From NCBI GenBank assembly GCA_017438285.1, contig JAFRVY010000026.1, forward strand, positions 1 through 64,000: DNA of 64,000 bases, written 5' to 3'. Positions 50,802 through 59,479 of this stretch are shown piece by piece; positions within the stretch are counted from its first letter, which is position 1; each line of letters opens with the position of its first letter. The notes beneath the pieces are model-generated. The model was not told where the DNA came from. It searched no databases and saw only the letters and a program-made list of their open reading frames with translations. The DNA is from Bacillota bacterium. Its GTDB lineage: Bacteria; Bacillota; Clostridia; Peptostreptococcales; Anaerovoracaceae. The translations under genes and the position numbers were made by a program.

Positions 50802-53402
50802 TTATTCCACAACATAATCTCTCGGATTGACCCAGGTACCATTGACCTTGATGCCGAAATGTATGTGCGGTCCGGTACTGTGTCCGGTATTTCCCGAATA
50901 GGCAATCTGCTGTCCCTGGAAAACCTTGTCTCCCGTGTTGACCGTCAGATTACTGTTATGTCCATAGTAGGATTCCATGCCGTTCTGGTGATCGATGATA
51001 ACCAGAAGACCATATCCTCCCATATACCCTGCATATGTAACCGTGCCTCCATCGGCTGCCATAACGATATTGCCCTGGCTGCACGCCAGGTCCATGCCGT
51101 CATGATGTCTGCCCCAGCGCCACTTAAATTCAGATGATACGGTGTAAGTGCCTGCCTTTGCCGGCCAGATGAACTTGCCGGAGCCAACTGTCGGCGGTCT
51201 GTCCATGGTTCCGATGCGCATGATCTTTTCGACCGGTTCCTTGAGAACGGACGTTTCGAGATTCTGCGTCTCGATGACTTCGCCGTTTATCGAAACCGTT
51301 CTATCTGTAAGTCTGCTCTTTCCGTTCTTTCCTTCCTGGTCGATTTCGGAATAGCCTTCATACATCTTCTTGTCTTTTTTCTTAATCGTTTTGTATTTAA
51401 TCGTCTTGTCGTAGGTACGGACCTCTGTAATCTTTACCGTCATGACCGGTCCCTTGGTCTTGATGGCAAGAGAACTGCCAACAACAAGCTTCTTCGGATT
51501 GATGCCCGGGTTGTCGCTCTCAATCTGCTTCTCCGTGGTTCCGTAGTCGTTGGCGATATCGGCAAGGGTCTCTCCAACAATGACCTTGTGGACGGTCTCC
51601 TTGTCGCCGCTGGTGCAGAGTTTGTTGACCATGCCCTTTTCGTCGAGAATATCCTCAAGGTCGGAGTTGGCTCTTCTGACCTGAATGTCTTCGACGATAA
51701 CGGCTTCCTCGATTTGAGAACCTTTTTTGTTGCTGCTGTATTTGTCCTTGATGTCCTGCAGGACCTTCGCTGCGGTTTCCTTATCCATAACGGAACCGAT
51801 CTTCCTGCCGTCTATATAGATACCGTAAGCCTTGACGTTCAGGTCGCCCATGTAGGTCAGGCGCCTAAGCACGTCGTCGGAAGTGTCGACGGTGAGTTCC
51901 TTGTTGAAATTCGTGACGCGCTTGAAATCGATATCCTTCCTGGCATCGATAACGACATTGAGATCCATGTCCTCCGTCAGCGCCTGCTGCACGAGATCCG
52001 TGATCTTGAGCACATTGTCCTTATTATCGACATATCCCAAAGTCTTGCCGTTGTATGAGTACTCGTAAACGGTAAAGAAGTTAAATATGCCGGCAACGCC
52101 TACCAGGAACATGAGGACACATGCAAATGCAATCAGCAAAGGCTTTTTCTTCGCATCACAAAAGTCTCTGATTGCGATATACTTCTTGCCGATCTCGCTG
52201 TTCTGACGTCTCGTCCTTCTCAGCTCTGCAAGCTTCGCCGCGACCAGTCTGGCCTCTTCCTTCTTTTTCTCCGTTTCTTCGAGAAGTTCTTTTAGTTCCT
52301 CTTCGGAGGCAGCCGCATTACGCTCGCCCTTGGTCGTGATTCCCAGAAGGTCCTTCCAGGTAAATGCCGCCACCGGTGCGATCTCCGTCTTTACCTCCAC
52401 GCCGTGAACGTTTACGATACCGCCGCCAAGTTCTGCGGAATGCTTGGCGAGTTTTTTCTGGCGTCTGATTTCTGCCTTTTTCTCCCGCTCGGCCTTGAGT
52501 CGTCTGGCACGTTCTTTACGTTCCGCTCTTCTCTGGGCTTCCTGCTCCGCTCTGATTTTTCTGATTTCTTCGTCAGCCTGCTCGCGTCGTTCTCTCTGGA
52601 GTTGTCGCTCTTCTTCGATGAGCTTTTGACGCTCGCGTTTCCTCTGGAGCGCCTGTTCCTTTCTCTGACGTTCTTCCTCTTTTCGCTTGCGCTCTTCCGC
52701 CTTTCGACGCTCTTCTTCAAGCATCTTTCTTTGCTGTTCGAGCAGTCGTCGCTGCTGGGCGACAAGTCTTTCCTTATCCTCGTGACGTCTTCTTTCGAAA
52801 TCAATGCGCTTTTGTTTCAGCACGTCCTCGGTTGGTTGTCTGAATACGCTCTGCGCCGCTGCGTCGGGGTTCTCAAGATCCCTTGCGGCATCCGCTTCTG
52901 CCTTCTCCTGCTTTCTGATGGCGCTGGCGTGTCTTTCGGCATCGATTTTGATCTGCCTGAGCCTTTGCGCCTCTTGCTTCTTTTCGGCAGCTCTTCTCTG
53001 CGCCTCTTCGACCTCTCTCTGGTCTATCGCCATTTGCGCTTCTCTTTGCCTCTGGCGTTCTTGCTCGAGAACCTCTTCATGCCTGTCTTTGATTGCCTGT
53101 TTGAGGACGGCGATCTTCGCACTCTCCAGATCAACATCAGCCGCTTCAACGCGCGGGGGCTCTGTCTTCGCGGTCTCCGCCGATTCTTCCTTCGCACCCG
53201 TCTCGGTCTTTTCTCTTACAGGCACACTAAAATCATCACGCGTCGCTTTGAGAAGATCGATCTTCTCGCGCAGCGTGTTTACTTCTTTCTGAATTCTCTG
53301 CGTGACTCCGGTTTCGCCGGAGTTCGAATCGCTATTTATTTGTTCACCTTCTCTTTTAACAGTTGGATCTTCTTCTTGGTTATCGTTCCAAAGCATCCGC
53401 AT
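50802..53402 (-). CDS. M23 endopeptidase with LysM and G5 domains and a long cytoplasmic charged helix
   Basis: In this 866-aa protein, residues 1-420 are cytosolic and from about 95 to 320 almost entirely Glu/Arg/Lys/Gln, predicting a long coiled coil or single alpha-helix. A membrane helix spans 421-443. Outside, a linker domain is followed by LysM (605-648, HKVIVGETLADIANDYG), G5 (about 653-733) and peptidase M23 (760-862). The zinc ligands are HDGMD (H767, D771) and HIH (H846, H848). It likely cleaves peptidoglycan crosslinks. Its ATG has GGGGAAAG upstream and lies 67 bp inside the dnaD gene. Confidence 0.92.
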   Translation of the reverse strand: MRMLWNDNQEEDPTVKREGEQINSDSNSGETGVTQRIQKEVNTLREKIDLLKATRDDFSVPVREKTETGAKEESAETAKTEPPRVEAADVDLESAKIAVLKQAIKDRHEEVLEQERQRQREAQMAIDQREVEEAQRRAAEKKQEAQRLRQIKIDAERHASAIRKQEKAEADAARDLENPDAAAQSVFRQPTEDVLKQKRIDFERRRHEDKERLVAQQRRLLEQQRKMLEEERRKAEERKRKEEERQRKEQALQRKRERQKLIEEERQLQRERREQADEEIRKIRAEQEAQRRAERKERARRLKAEREKKAEIRRQKKLAKHSAELGGGIVNVHGVEVKTEIAPVAAFTWKDLLGITTKGERNAAASEEELKELLEETEKKKEEARLVAAKLAELRRTRRQNSEIGKKYIAIRDFCDAKKKPLLIAFACVLMFLVGVAGIFNFFTVYEYSYNGKTLGYVDNKDNVLKITDLVQQALTEDMDLNVVIDARKDIDFKRVTNFNKELTVDTSDDVLRRLTYMGDLNVKAYGIYIDGRKIGSVMDKETAAKVLQDIKDKYSSNKKGSQIEEAVIVEDIQVRRANSDLEDILDEKGMVNKLCTSGDKETVHKVIVGETLADIANDYGTTEKQIESDNPGINPKKLVVGSSLAIKTKGPVMTVKITEVRTYDKTIKYKTIKKKDKKMYEGYSEIDQEGKNGKSRLTDRTVSINGEVIETQNLETSVLKEPVEKIMRIGTMDRPPTVGSGKFIWPAKAGTYTVSSEFKWRWGRHHDGMDLACSQGNIVMAADGGTVTYAGYMGGYGLLVIIDHQNGMESYYGHNSNLTVNTGDKVFQGQQIAYSGNTGHSTGPHIHFGIKVNGTWVNPRDYVVE

Positions 53403-54601
53403 CTTTCCCCTGTTTCCAGTATTCCTGTGTCTTTGCAGTCAGGACACGTGTATTTAACGTCCATATAATCAAGTTCAAATCCGTTGTCCGTAAGCAGGAA
53501 CGCCTGCTCCGCATTCAGTGAATCTGTCTTTTCCTTGATCTGTTTCGTAGCTTCCTTCTTATCTATCGTGTCGGAAATGATGATTCTCGATCTTTCCGAA
53601 TTGAGTCTGTTGAGTTCGTTCTCGATCTCCTTGATCCTAGGGATCTTTTCGTAGACCTCGGCGCGTCTGTCTGCGGCCTCTCTCTCTTCAAGCCTGCGCA
53701 AAGTCTCGTAGTAGTCCATGATTTCACCGGTCGTGACCTCACCGGTCTCGCCGCCGTTTCCGCCGCCTTCCTTGTGCCAGTTTTCCAGAACTTTGTTGAC
53801 GTAGTTTATGTTCGGGCTCGAAATGCCTGCCGTCTTGCCGCAGGCTTCCAGAACCTTGTCAATAGCAAAGCCCAGATCGTCAAACCAGCGGTCCATGATG
53901 CGTCGTTCTTCTTCCGTCGCATTTCTGTTGAACCCGAGTGCCTGGAAGATCCTCTTGTAGTGGTATTGTTTCTTCTCGTCTTCGCTTCGGAGCTTCTCAA
54001 CATCTTCCGCCGTTCTGACACCCTGCTGGGCCCAGTTCTTGACGACGGCCTCCACATATCGGACGCTCGTCTTCTTCTTTTCGGCGCAGTATTCGAAACA
54101 ATAGGCGATCATTTCCGGACTTGCCTGATAGTCAGTGATCCAGGAGTTGATCTGCCGCACTTCAGTACTGCTCAAGATTCTGCCGAGAATCTTTTCGATG
54201 TCGGAGAACATGGTTTTGATCTCCTCATCTGCCATCATCTCTGTGATGCCCTGTCCCGCTGTTGGGTTCGGTGTGTCCTGCGAACCGTACAGCTGGCCTT
54301 TGAGCGCAACAAATTCAACGCCGTAATCGAACTTGTTTTCGGAATCTGTGAAATCTTTTCTGATAACGCCCATGTTTTCCCAGTACGTCCATGCTTTCAG
54401 GACATCCTCCGGATCCATGCTCAGGTGCTTCGCGATCATCTCGTTGGAAACCTGTTCCCCGAGATCCGCATACATCAGCGCGAAAAGATAGACCTTCACG
54501 TATTCGCCCGGCGCTGAAGCCATATATTCATTTATGAACATATTTTCTACGTTGGTATCCAGCAGAAAATAGTCCTTAACTTTTTCTCTCTTAAAACTCA
54601 T
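53336..54601 (-). CDS. DnaD-like primosome protein with C-terminal DnaC/DnaI-type zinc domain
   Basis: This 421-aa protein starts with a winged-helix region (1-105: YFLLDTNVENMFINEYM). Two DnaD-type domains follow (about 134-190 SWITDYQASPEMIAYCFEYC, and 216-279 YVNKVLENWHKEG). Residues 295-421 read like the N-terminal domain of a DnaC/DnaI helicase loader: YEKIPRIKEIENEL, then CPDCKDTGIL and CGCFG with cysteines C386, C389, C401 and C403. No AAA+ domain follows. It is 12 bp downstream of dnaB, so a role in loading the replicative helicase is likely. Confidence 0.86.
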   Translation of the reverse strand: MSFKREKVKDYFLLDTNVENMFINEYMASAPGEYVKVYLFALMYADLGEQVSNEMIAKHLSMDPEDVLKAWTYWENMGVIRKDFTDSENKFDYGVEFVALKGQLYGSQDTPNPTAGQGITEMMADEEIKTMFSDIEKILGRILSSTEVRQINSWITDYQASPEMIAYCFEYCAEKKKTSVRYVEAVVKNWAQQGVRTAEDVEKLRSEDEKKQYHYKRIFQALGFNRNATEEERRIMDRWFDDLGFAIDKVLEACGKTAGISSPNINYVNKVLENWHKEGGGNGGETGEVTTGEIMDYYETLRRLEEREAADRRAEVYEKIPRIKEIENELNRLNSERSRIIISDTIDKKEATKQIKEKTDSLNAEQAFLLTDNGFELDYMDVKYTCPDCKDTGILETGERCGCFGTITKKKIQLLKEKVNK

Positions 54602-54613
54602 CTATTCTCCAAC

Positions 54614-55954
54614 CTAAAATACCGGTGGTGCAACCGATCCCGCACTGTCAACGAACTTCGTGATCTTGCTGAGCCATGCAACCTTGATATTGCCGATCGG
54701 ACCGCTCCTCTGCTTGGCAAGGATGACATCGCATTCTCCCGGAATGGCTGTGTCCGGATTGTAGATCTCATCTCTATAGAGGAAGATGACGACGTCGGCG
54801 TCCTGCTCGATGGAACCCGATTCTCTCAGGTCCGAAAGCATCGGCTTGTGTTCGGTTCTCTTCTCCGTCTCTCGGGAAAGCTGTGAGAGCACCAGTACCG
54901 GACAGTTCAATTCTCTTGCGAGCAGCTTCAGGTTTCTCGAAAGCGCCGATACTTCCTGCACTCTCGATTCCGACCTGCCTTCAGGATTCATCAGCTGCAG
55001 GTAGTCGATGACGACCAGGTCGAGACCCTTTTCGGACATCAGTCTTCGGCACTTACTCTTCATTTCCATAAGGGTGATGCCCGGCGTATCGTCGATGTTG
55101 ATGTTCGTCTCGGACAGGATCTCCAGTGCGTTGTTTACATCGTCCCAGTCGTTTCTGTCGAGGGTTCCGGTTTTGAGCTTTTGCATATCGACCTTGGATT
55201 CCATCGACAGAAGTCTCAGGCCGATTTCCTCCTTGGCCATCTCCATGCTGAAGAACATGACCGACGCCTTCCCCTTGACCGCCGCGTTGAGCGACAGGGA
55301 AAGGGCGAAGGATGTCTTGCCCATGGCCGGTCTTGCACCGAGAATGATGAGGTTTGACTTCTGCAGTCCGGCGGTCAGGTTGTCCAGTTCGTGGAATCCC
55401 GTCGTGACGCCGGTAAGTCCGCCGTCCATTCTCGAGGCCTCGTCGATTCTTTCTATGTTATCCAGAAGTATGTCCTTGATGTGGGCATACTTGCCTTTGT
55501 GCTTTTGCTGTGCGATCTCGAAGATCCCGCCTTCTGCGTAGTCGATCAGCTGGTTGGCGTCGATGTTGTCGTCATAACCCTTCGTCATAACGTCATCCGA
55601 AACCTCGATCAGTCTTCTGATCGCAGCTTTCTCGGCAATGATCTTCGCATACTCTTCGGCGTTGGAAACCGTCGGCGTTCCGGCCGGAAGCGAGGCGACA
55701 TATCCGCGGCCGCCAACCATCTCGAGGCTGTTCTTCTTTTTCAGTTCCTCTGAAACGGTCAGTGCATCGACCGGGGTGTTCTTTCTGCTCAGGTCCGTGA
55801 TCGCCTTGAATATTTCTTTGTTATTTGCATCGTAAAAGTCTTCTGCCCGAAGGGTCTCAAGGACTTCGTACAAAGCTTCCTTTGAGAGCATCACTGCTCC
55901 CAGAACAGATTTTTCCGCATCCAGACTGTGCGGAGGAGTTCTTCCTTCCATCAT
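54614..55954 (-). CDS. dnaB: Replicative DNA helicase DnaB (DnaC of Bacillus)
   Basis: This 446-aa hexameric helicase has the N-terminal primase-binding domain (PPHSLDAEKSVLGAVML) and a RecA-like motor with Walker A GARPAMGKTSFA. Walker B LVVIDYLQLM, the SALSRNLKLLARELN segment and LRESGSIEQDADVVIFLYRD complete the motor. It follows rplI by 21 bp, the usual Firmicutes order, and is followed by the dnaD-like gene. Confidence 0.96.
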   Translation of the reverse strand: MMEGRTPPHSLDAEKSVLGAVMLSKEALYEVLETLRAEDFYDANNKEIFKAITDLSRKNTPVDALTVSEELKKKNSLEMVGGRGYVASLPAGTPTVSNAEEYAKIIAEKAAIRRLIEVSDDVMTKGYDDNIDANQLIDYAEGGIFEIAQQKHKGKYAHIKDILLDNIERIDEASRMDGGLTGVTTGFHELDNLTAGLQKSNLIILGARPAMGKTSFALSLSLNAAVKGKASVMFFSMEMAKEEIGLRLLSMESKVDMQKLKTGTLDRNDWDDVNNALEILSETNINIDDTPGITLMEMKSKCRRLMSEKGLDLVVIDYLQLMNPEGRSESRVQEVSALSRNLKLLARELNCPVLVLSQLSRETEKRTEHKPMLSDLRESGSIEQDADVVIFLYRDEIYNPDTAIPGECDVILAKQRSGPIGNIKVAWLSKITKFVDSAGSVAPPVF

Positions 55955-55975
55955 TATCTCCTGCGTTATCTCCTG

Positions 55976-56422
55976 TTATTCAACAGTTACTTTTACCTTT
56001 AACTTTGCCGCCACCTCAGGGAAGAGCTTTACGGCTACTGTCGATACGCCTGCCTGTTTGATCGGTCCCGGCATGTCGATTTTTTTCTTGTCGATTTTTA
56101 CGCCTTCCTGTGCCTCGAGGGCTTCGGCGATATCCTTTGACGTGATCGATCCAAAGAGCTTGCCGTTTTCGCCGCCCTTTGAAGGAACGATCAGCGTGAT
56201 CTTTTCAAGTTGTTCGGCCTGCTGCTGCGCCGCGGCTTTCTGCTCTGCGAGCTTCTCGGCAGCGATCGCCTTCTGCTTTTCAAGGCTCCTGATGTTGCCC
56301 TGGGTCGCTTCCTTTGCAAATCCCTTCGGGATCAGTTGGTTTCTCGCGTAACCATCGCTTACCTTCACCACGTCGCCGGCCTTGCCTGTGCCTTTGACAT
56401 CTTTGGTCAATATCACAATCAT
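55976..56422 (-). CDS. rplI: 50S ribosomal protein L9
   Basis: This 148-aa L9 has the N-terminal rRNA-binding fold (MIVILTKDVKGTGKAGDVVKV, NQLIPKGFA), a long connecting helix (about 45-75) and a C-terminal globular domain with GKLFGSITSKDIA. Length and order (gdpP-rplI-dnaB) are typical. Confidence 0.97.
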   Translation of the reverse strand: MIVILTKDVKGTGKAGDVVKVSDGYARNQLIPKGFAKEATQGNIRSLEKQKAIAAEKLAEQKAAAQQQAEQLEKITLIVPSKGGENGKLFGSITSKDIAEALEAQEGVKIDKKKIDMPGPIKQAGVSTVAVKLFPEVAAKLKVKVTVE

Positions 56423-56434
56423 TATTTTATCCTC

Positions 56435-58192
56435 CTAATGTGAAGTTTTTAAGAAGTCTTCAATATCTTTCAAAATCTGTTCCGGCGGCACATCGGTTTT
56501 GGCGCCTGCCGTGTTCAGGTGGCCGCCTCCGCCAAAGGCTTCCATAACAGACTGTACGTTCAGGTTTCCAAGAGATCTGGCGCTGACTACCGTCATACCG
56601 TTTTCATCCTGTCCGGCAACGAAGCTGGCTTCGACGCCTTTGATCGTCAGCAGCTCGTCCGCTACCTGTGAATTGATGATCTGCGAGTTGATGTTCTTGC
56701 CCTCGCAGATGGACATGGCGATGCCGCCGTCCAGAATGCGGGCGCTTGCAACGCCCAATGCTCTGGCTCTGAAGTTCGTTGCGTTGGACTGGAAGTATCT
56801 TCGAACCGTCTGAAGATCTGCGCCGACACGCTTCAGCCAGGATGCCGCTTCAAAGGTTCTGACACCTGCCTTCACGGCGAACCTGTTCGTATCGAGCATG
56901 ATTCCGGCGAGCAGCGCGTCAGCTTCCAGTTTCCTGATGCTCTTTCTGTCGGTAACATACTGCAGCATCTCTGTCACCAGCTCGGATGCAGACGATGCAT
57001 AGGATTCCATGTAAGAGATGGTCTGGTTCGGCAGAACGTCTTTAGCCTTGCGATGGTGGTCGATGACCGCAAGCTGGTCGACCTTCTCGATCAGCTCCAC
57101 GGATTCAACGATGCTCGGTCTGTGAACGTCAACGACGACAACGACCGATCTTTCATCGGCCATTCCGATCGCGCTTTCCGCAGAGATGAACTGATAGGTG
57201 CCGTCCTTCTTCGCATCGGTAACGATATCCGTCATAGTCTCGTTGTATTCGCCGAATACGATATACGGTTCCTTGCCCGCTGAAAGAGCGATTCTGTAAA
57301 CGCCAAGGGCCGCTCCGAAACAGTCCATATCCGGGTTCTTGTGTCCCATGATAAAGACCTTCGATGACTGCGCCATGAGAGCCTTCAGGGCGTGCGCGAT
57401 GATTCTCGACTTGCCCTTGTTGCTCTTCTCAACACTCTGCGACTTCCCGCCGTAGAACTCCAGATTGCGGATATTCTTAACGACAGCCTGGTCTCCGCCT
57501 CGGCCCATTGCCAGATCGAGGGCATCCTGTGCGTAGTCATCCGTCTCTGCCATCGTCTTGCCGCCGATGCCGACACCGATACTCAATGTGACCGGAAAGT
57601 CTGCGTCGGTCTTGACGCTTCTGGCACGATCCAGAATCTCGAACTTACCCTCTGCAAGCTGCTTCACGTCTTTGTATCTGAGAACGATCTCATAGAGGGG
57701 ATCCCTGTATCTGATGACTGCCGCGTCCAGCTCTGACGCCCATCTGCGGATCAGGATATCCAACTCCGTAAGAATGGCCATCTCCCGGTCTTCTCCTTCG
57801 TTCGCCGCCAGTTCATCGTAGTTGTCGATGTTCACCAGCGCAAGGCAAACTTTCTCCTCGTTGTACATGGTCTTCAGTTTGTCATATGACGTGACATCCT
57901 GGAAGTACATCATGATAGAGGCGTTCTCTTCTTCACCGAGGAAACTGCAGAATATCTTGAATATCCTGTCGTTTCTCTCAATATACAAAACCTTGTCTTC
58001 TTTTGCCGCCTCTATGATCTCCGCCATTTTGATGCCGGTCAACGCGAAAATGTCGTAGTCGACGATGTTGTCGTACTTGAAGACATCTGCAATTTTCTGG
58101 CTCGCTCTCGACACCTTTCCCTGTGAATTGACAATGCACATCGGTGCCGGTGTGTAGTAAGCCAGGAGGCGTTCAATTCTACCTGCGTACAT
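56435..58192 (-). CDS. gdpP: GdpP/YybT-like cyclic di-AMP phosphodiesterase without membrane anchor
   Basis: GdpP hydrolyses c-di-AMP. This 585-aa protein starts directly with a PAS-like domain (about 8-100). A degenerate GGDEF domain (110-245) has YRDPLYEI in place of GGDEF. The DHH/DHHA1 phosphodiesterase follows: GHKNPDMD (H284, D288, D290), VVVDVHRPS, IDHHRKAKD and FGGGGHLNTAGA. Family members of about 655 aa carry two N-terminal membrane helices that are absent here. The leader upstream holds no in-frame hydrophobic segment, and the ATG has AGGAG. It is followed by rplI after 12 bp. Confidence 0.93.
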   Translation of the reverse strand: MYAGRIERLLAYYTPAPMCIVNSQGKVSRASQKIADVFKYDNIVDYDIFALTGIKMAEIIEAAKEDKVLYIERNDRIFKIFCSFLGEEENASIMMYFQDVTSYDKLKTMYNEEKVCLALVNIDNYDELAANEGEDREMAILTELDILIRRWASELDAAVIRYRDPLYEIVLRYKDVKQLAEGKFEILDRARSVKTDADFPVTLSIGVGIGGKTMAETDDYAQDALDLAMGRGGDQAVVKNIRNLEFYGGKSQSVEKSNKGKSRIIAHALKALMAQSSKVFIMGHKNPDMDCFGAALGVYRIALSAGKEPYIVFGEYNETMTDIVTDAKKDGTYQFISAESAIGMADERSVVVVVDVHRPSIVESVELIEKVDQLAVIDHHRKAKDVLPNQTISYMESYASSASELVTEMLQYVTDRKSIRKLEADALLAGIMLDTNRFAVKAGVRTFEAASWLKRVGADLQTVRRYFQSNATNFRARALGVASARILDGGIAMSICEGKNINSQIINSQVADELLTIKGVEASFVAGQDENGMTVVSARSLGNLNVQSVMEAFGGGGHLNTAGAKTDVPPEQILKDIEDFLKTSH

Positions 58193-58210
58193 CTTTTTCT
58201 CCTAAAGGAT

Positions 58211-58226
58211 TTGCCACAATTGGCAA
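58211..58226. promoter_or_regulatory. Palindrome TTGCCA-CAAT-TGGCAA in the gdpP leader
   Basis: A perfect 6-bp inverted repeat with a 4-bp centre lies about 20 nt after the predicted transcription start and upstream of the ribosome site. It could be a repressor operator or a small RNA hairpin. Confidence 0.4.
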
Positions 58227-58242
58227 TATTTTCGTAACGTAT

Positions 58243-58270
58243 ATTATAACACAAAGGCATATGGTTGCAA
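58243..58270 (-). promoter_or_regulatory. gdpP operon promoter
   Basis: TTGCAA (58265-58270), a 16-bp spacer and an extended TGTTATAAT (-10 at 58243-58248). It lies just downstream of the rpsR terminator and would drive gdpP-rplI-dnaB-dnaD and probably genes beyond. Confidence 0.75.
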
Positions 58271-58320
58271 AATCAAAAAGGAGCGTTACTCAGACATCTG
58301 TTCTGTGTCTCGCTCCTTTT
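58270..58320 (-). terminator. Terminator of the rpsF-ssb-rpsR operon
   Basis: AAAAGGAGCG/CGCTCCTTTT (58276-58285 with 58311-58320) has an inner AGACA/TGTCT helix, followed on the minus strand by a U-rich tract. Confidence 0.85.
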
Positions 58321-58346
58321 GTTTTTCGCCTTTCGCGCCCTCTCGA

Positions 58347-58589
58347 TTAGTCAGCTGTGTATGGCAGCAGAGCTACGATTCTAGCTCTCTTGATGGCTCT
58401 CGTGACTTCTCTCTGGTGCATTGCGCAAGTTCCTGTGATTCTCTTCGGAAGAATCTTACCTCTCTCGGTAACATACTTCTTCAGTGTTTCAACATCCTTG
58501 TAATCTATTTCCTTTGATTTGTCGGCGCAGAACTGGCATACCTTTTTTCTTCTCATGCCGCCTCCGCGTCTTCTGTTATCATATGCCAT
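58347..58589 (-). CDS. rpsR: 30S ribosomal protein S18
   Basis: This 80-aa S18 has [22 protein letters not shown] and the signature [12 protein letters not shown]...[13 protein letters not shown]. The N-terminal cysteines are at CQFC, so it is the zinc-capable C+ form. It ends the rpsF-ssb-rpsR operon. Confidence 0.97.
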   Translation of the reverse strand: MAYDNRRRGGGMRRKKVCQFCADKSKEIDYKDVETLKKYVTERGKILPKRITGTCAMHQREVTRAIKRARIVALLPYTAD

Positions 58590-58609
58590 GACTTGTTTCT
58601 CCTTCCTAC

Positions 58610-59056
58610 CTAGAATGGAATATCGTCATCCTGCAGGTCGCTGAATCCAGGTGGAACATCTGTTGCCCCACTGTTTGCCGGTGCGGAATTGTCGTTGAAG
58701 GACTGCTGTCCGCCGCCAAATGATCCGCCGCCTGATGACTGATTTCCAGTGCTCAAAAATTCTACTCTGCTTGCAACTACGTCAGTTGTGTAGACTTTCT
58801 GTCCTTCTTTGTTTTCGTAGCTGCCTGTCTGTATTCTTCCTTCGATTGCAACCTTGCGGCCTTTTGCCAGATATCTGTCACAGTTCTCGGCCTGCTTGCC
58901 GAAGACTACGATGTTGATAAAACTGGTTCTCTGGTTTTCACCATATCCATCATTTACTGCGATTCCGAATCTGCAGATCGCCGTCTGGTTGGCGCCGGTT
59001 GAATACCTGAGTTCAGGATCTCTCGTAAGATTCCCAACTAAAACAACACTATTCAT
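58610..59056 (-). CDS. ssb: Single-stranded DNA-binding protein
   Basis: This 148-aa SSB has an OB fold (1-105) beginning [19 protein letters not shown] Gly/Ser/Gln/Asn-rich linker follows, and the acidic tip DLQDDDIPF is the docking site for partner proteins. It sits between rpsF and rpsR in the standard arrangement. Confidence 0.97.
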   Translation of the reverse strand: MNSVVLVGNLTRDPELRYSTGANQTAICRFGIAVNDGYGENQRTSFINIVVFGKQAENCDRYLAKGRKVAIEGRIQTGSYENKEGQKVYTTDVVASRVEFLSTGNQSSGGGSFGGGQQSFNDNSAPANSGATDVPPGFSDLQDDDIPF

Positions 59057-59071
59057 ATTGATCCCCCGTTT

Positions 59072-59359
59072 CTACTTTTCGTCTTTGTTAACGATCAGGT
59101 GTCTCATAACGCTGTCTGAAATCTTGAGTCTTCTGTCGAGTTCCTTTGGTAGAGTAGGCTCAGCCTTGAATTCGATAACAACGTAATATCCTTCCGTCTT
59201 CTTCTGGATAGGATATGCGAGTTTCCTCATTCCCCATACGTCTACATTGCCGACTTCGCCTTCTGCAGCGATGATGCCCTTTACAGCTTCCACTGCGGCG
59301 TCCTTCTTCTCGTCTTCCAATGTAGGATCGATGATGAACATTACCTCATAGTTTGTCAT
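59072..59359 (-). CDS. rpsF: 30S ribosomal protein S6
   Basis: This 95-aa S6 has YEVMFIIDPTLEDEKK and WGMRKLAYPIQKKTEGYYVVIEF. S6 pairs with S18 on the 30S platform. GGGAGGTG precedes the ATG. The leader upstream is structured (listed separately). Confidence 0.97.
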   Translation of the reverse strand: MTNYEVMFIIDPTLEDEKKDAAVEAVKGIIAAEGEVGNVDVWGMRKLAYPIQKKTEGYYVVIEFKAEPTLPKELDRRLKISDSVMRHLIVNKDEK

Positions 59360-59455
59360 TTTTTCACCTCCCTGTGGACTAAATGGCGATGACCCGCGTC
59401 ATCGCAAGGAGCTTACGACCTCATGTCCATAAGCCGCGCGCAAAAAAAACCGCGC
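59360..59455 (-). ncRNA. Structured rpsF leader (candidate S6:S18 binding site)
   Basis: The leader of about 95 nt contains the strong hairpin GCGATGAC/GTCATCGC (about 59386-59405) enclosed by a TGGAC/GTCCA pairing. S6:S18-binding leaders are known upstream of rpsF in many bacteria. I could not verify the conserved bulge, so this is a structural candidate only. Confidence 0.4.
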
Positions 59456-59479
59456 TCATTTATTATACATGAAGCGCGG
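59442..59479 (-). terminator. Terminator of the 59496-60080 gene
   Basis: CCGCGC(T)TCAT/ATGAGCGCGG on the minus strand (about 59469-59479 with 59450-59459) is followed by eight U. It overlaps the rpsF promoter. Confidence 0.85.

Noticed and set aside
52404..53468. Plus-strand Leu/Phe-rich frame of 354 codons resembling a membrane protein
   Set aside because: It is the antisense of the Glu/Arg/Lys-rich coiled coil of the M23 protein; GAA/AAG codons read backwards give Phe/Leu.
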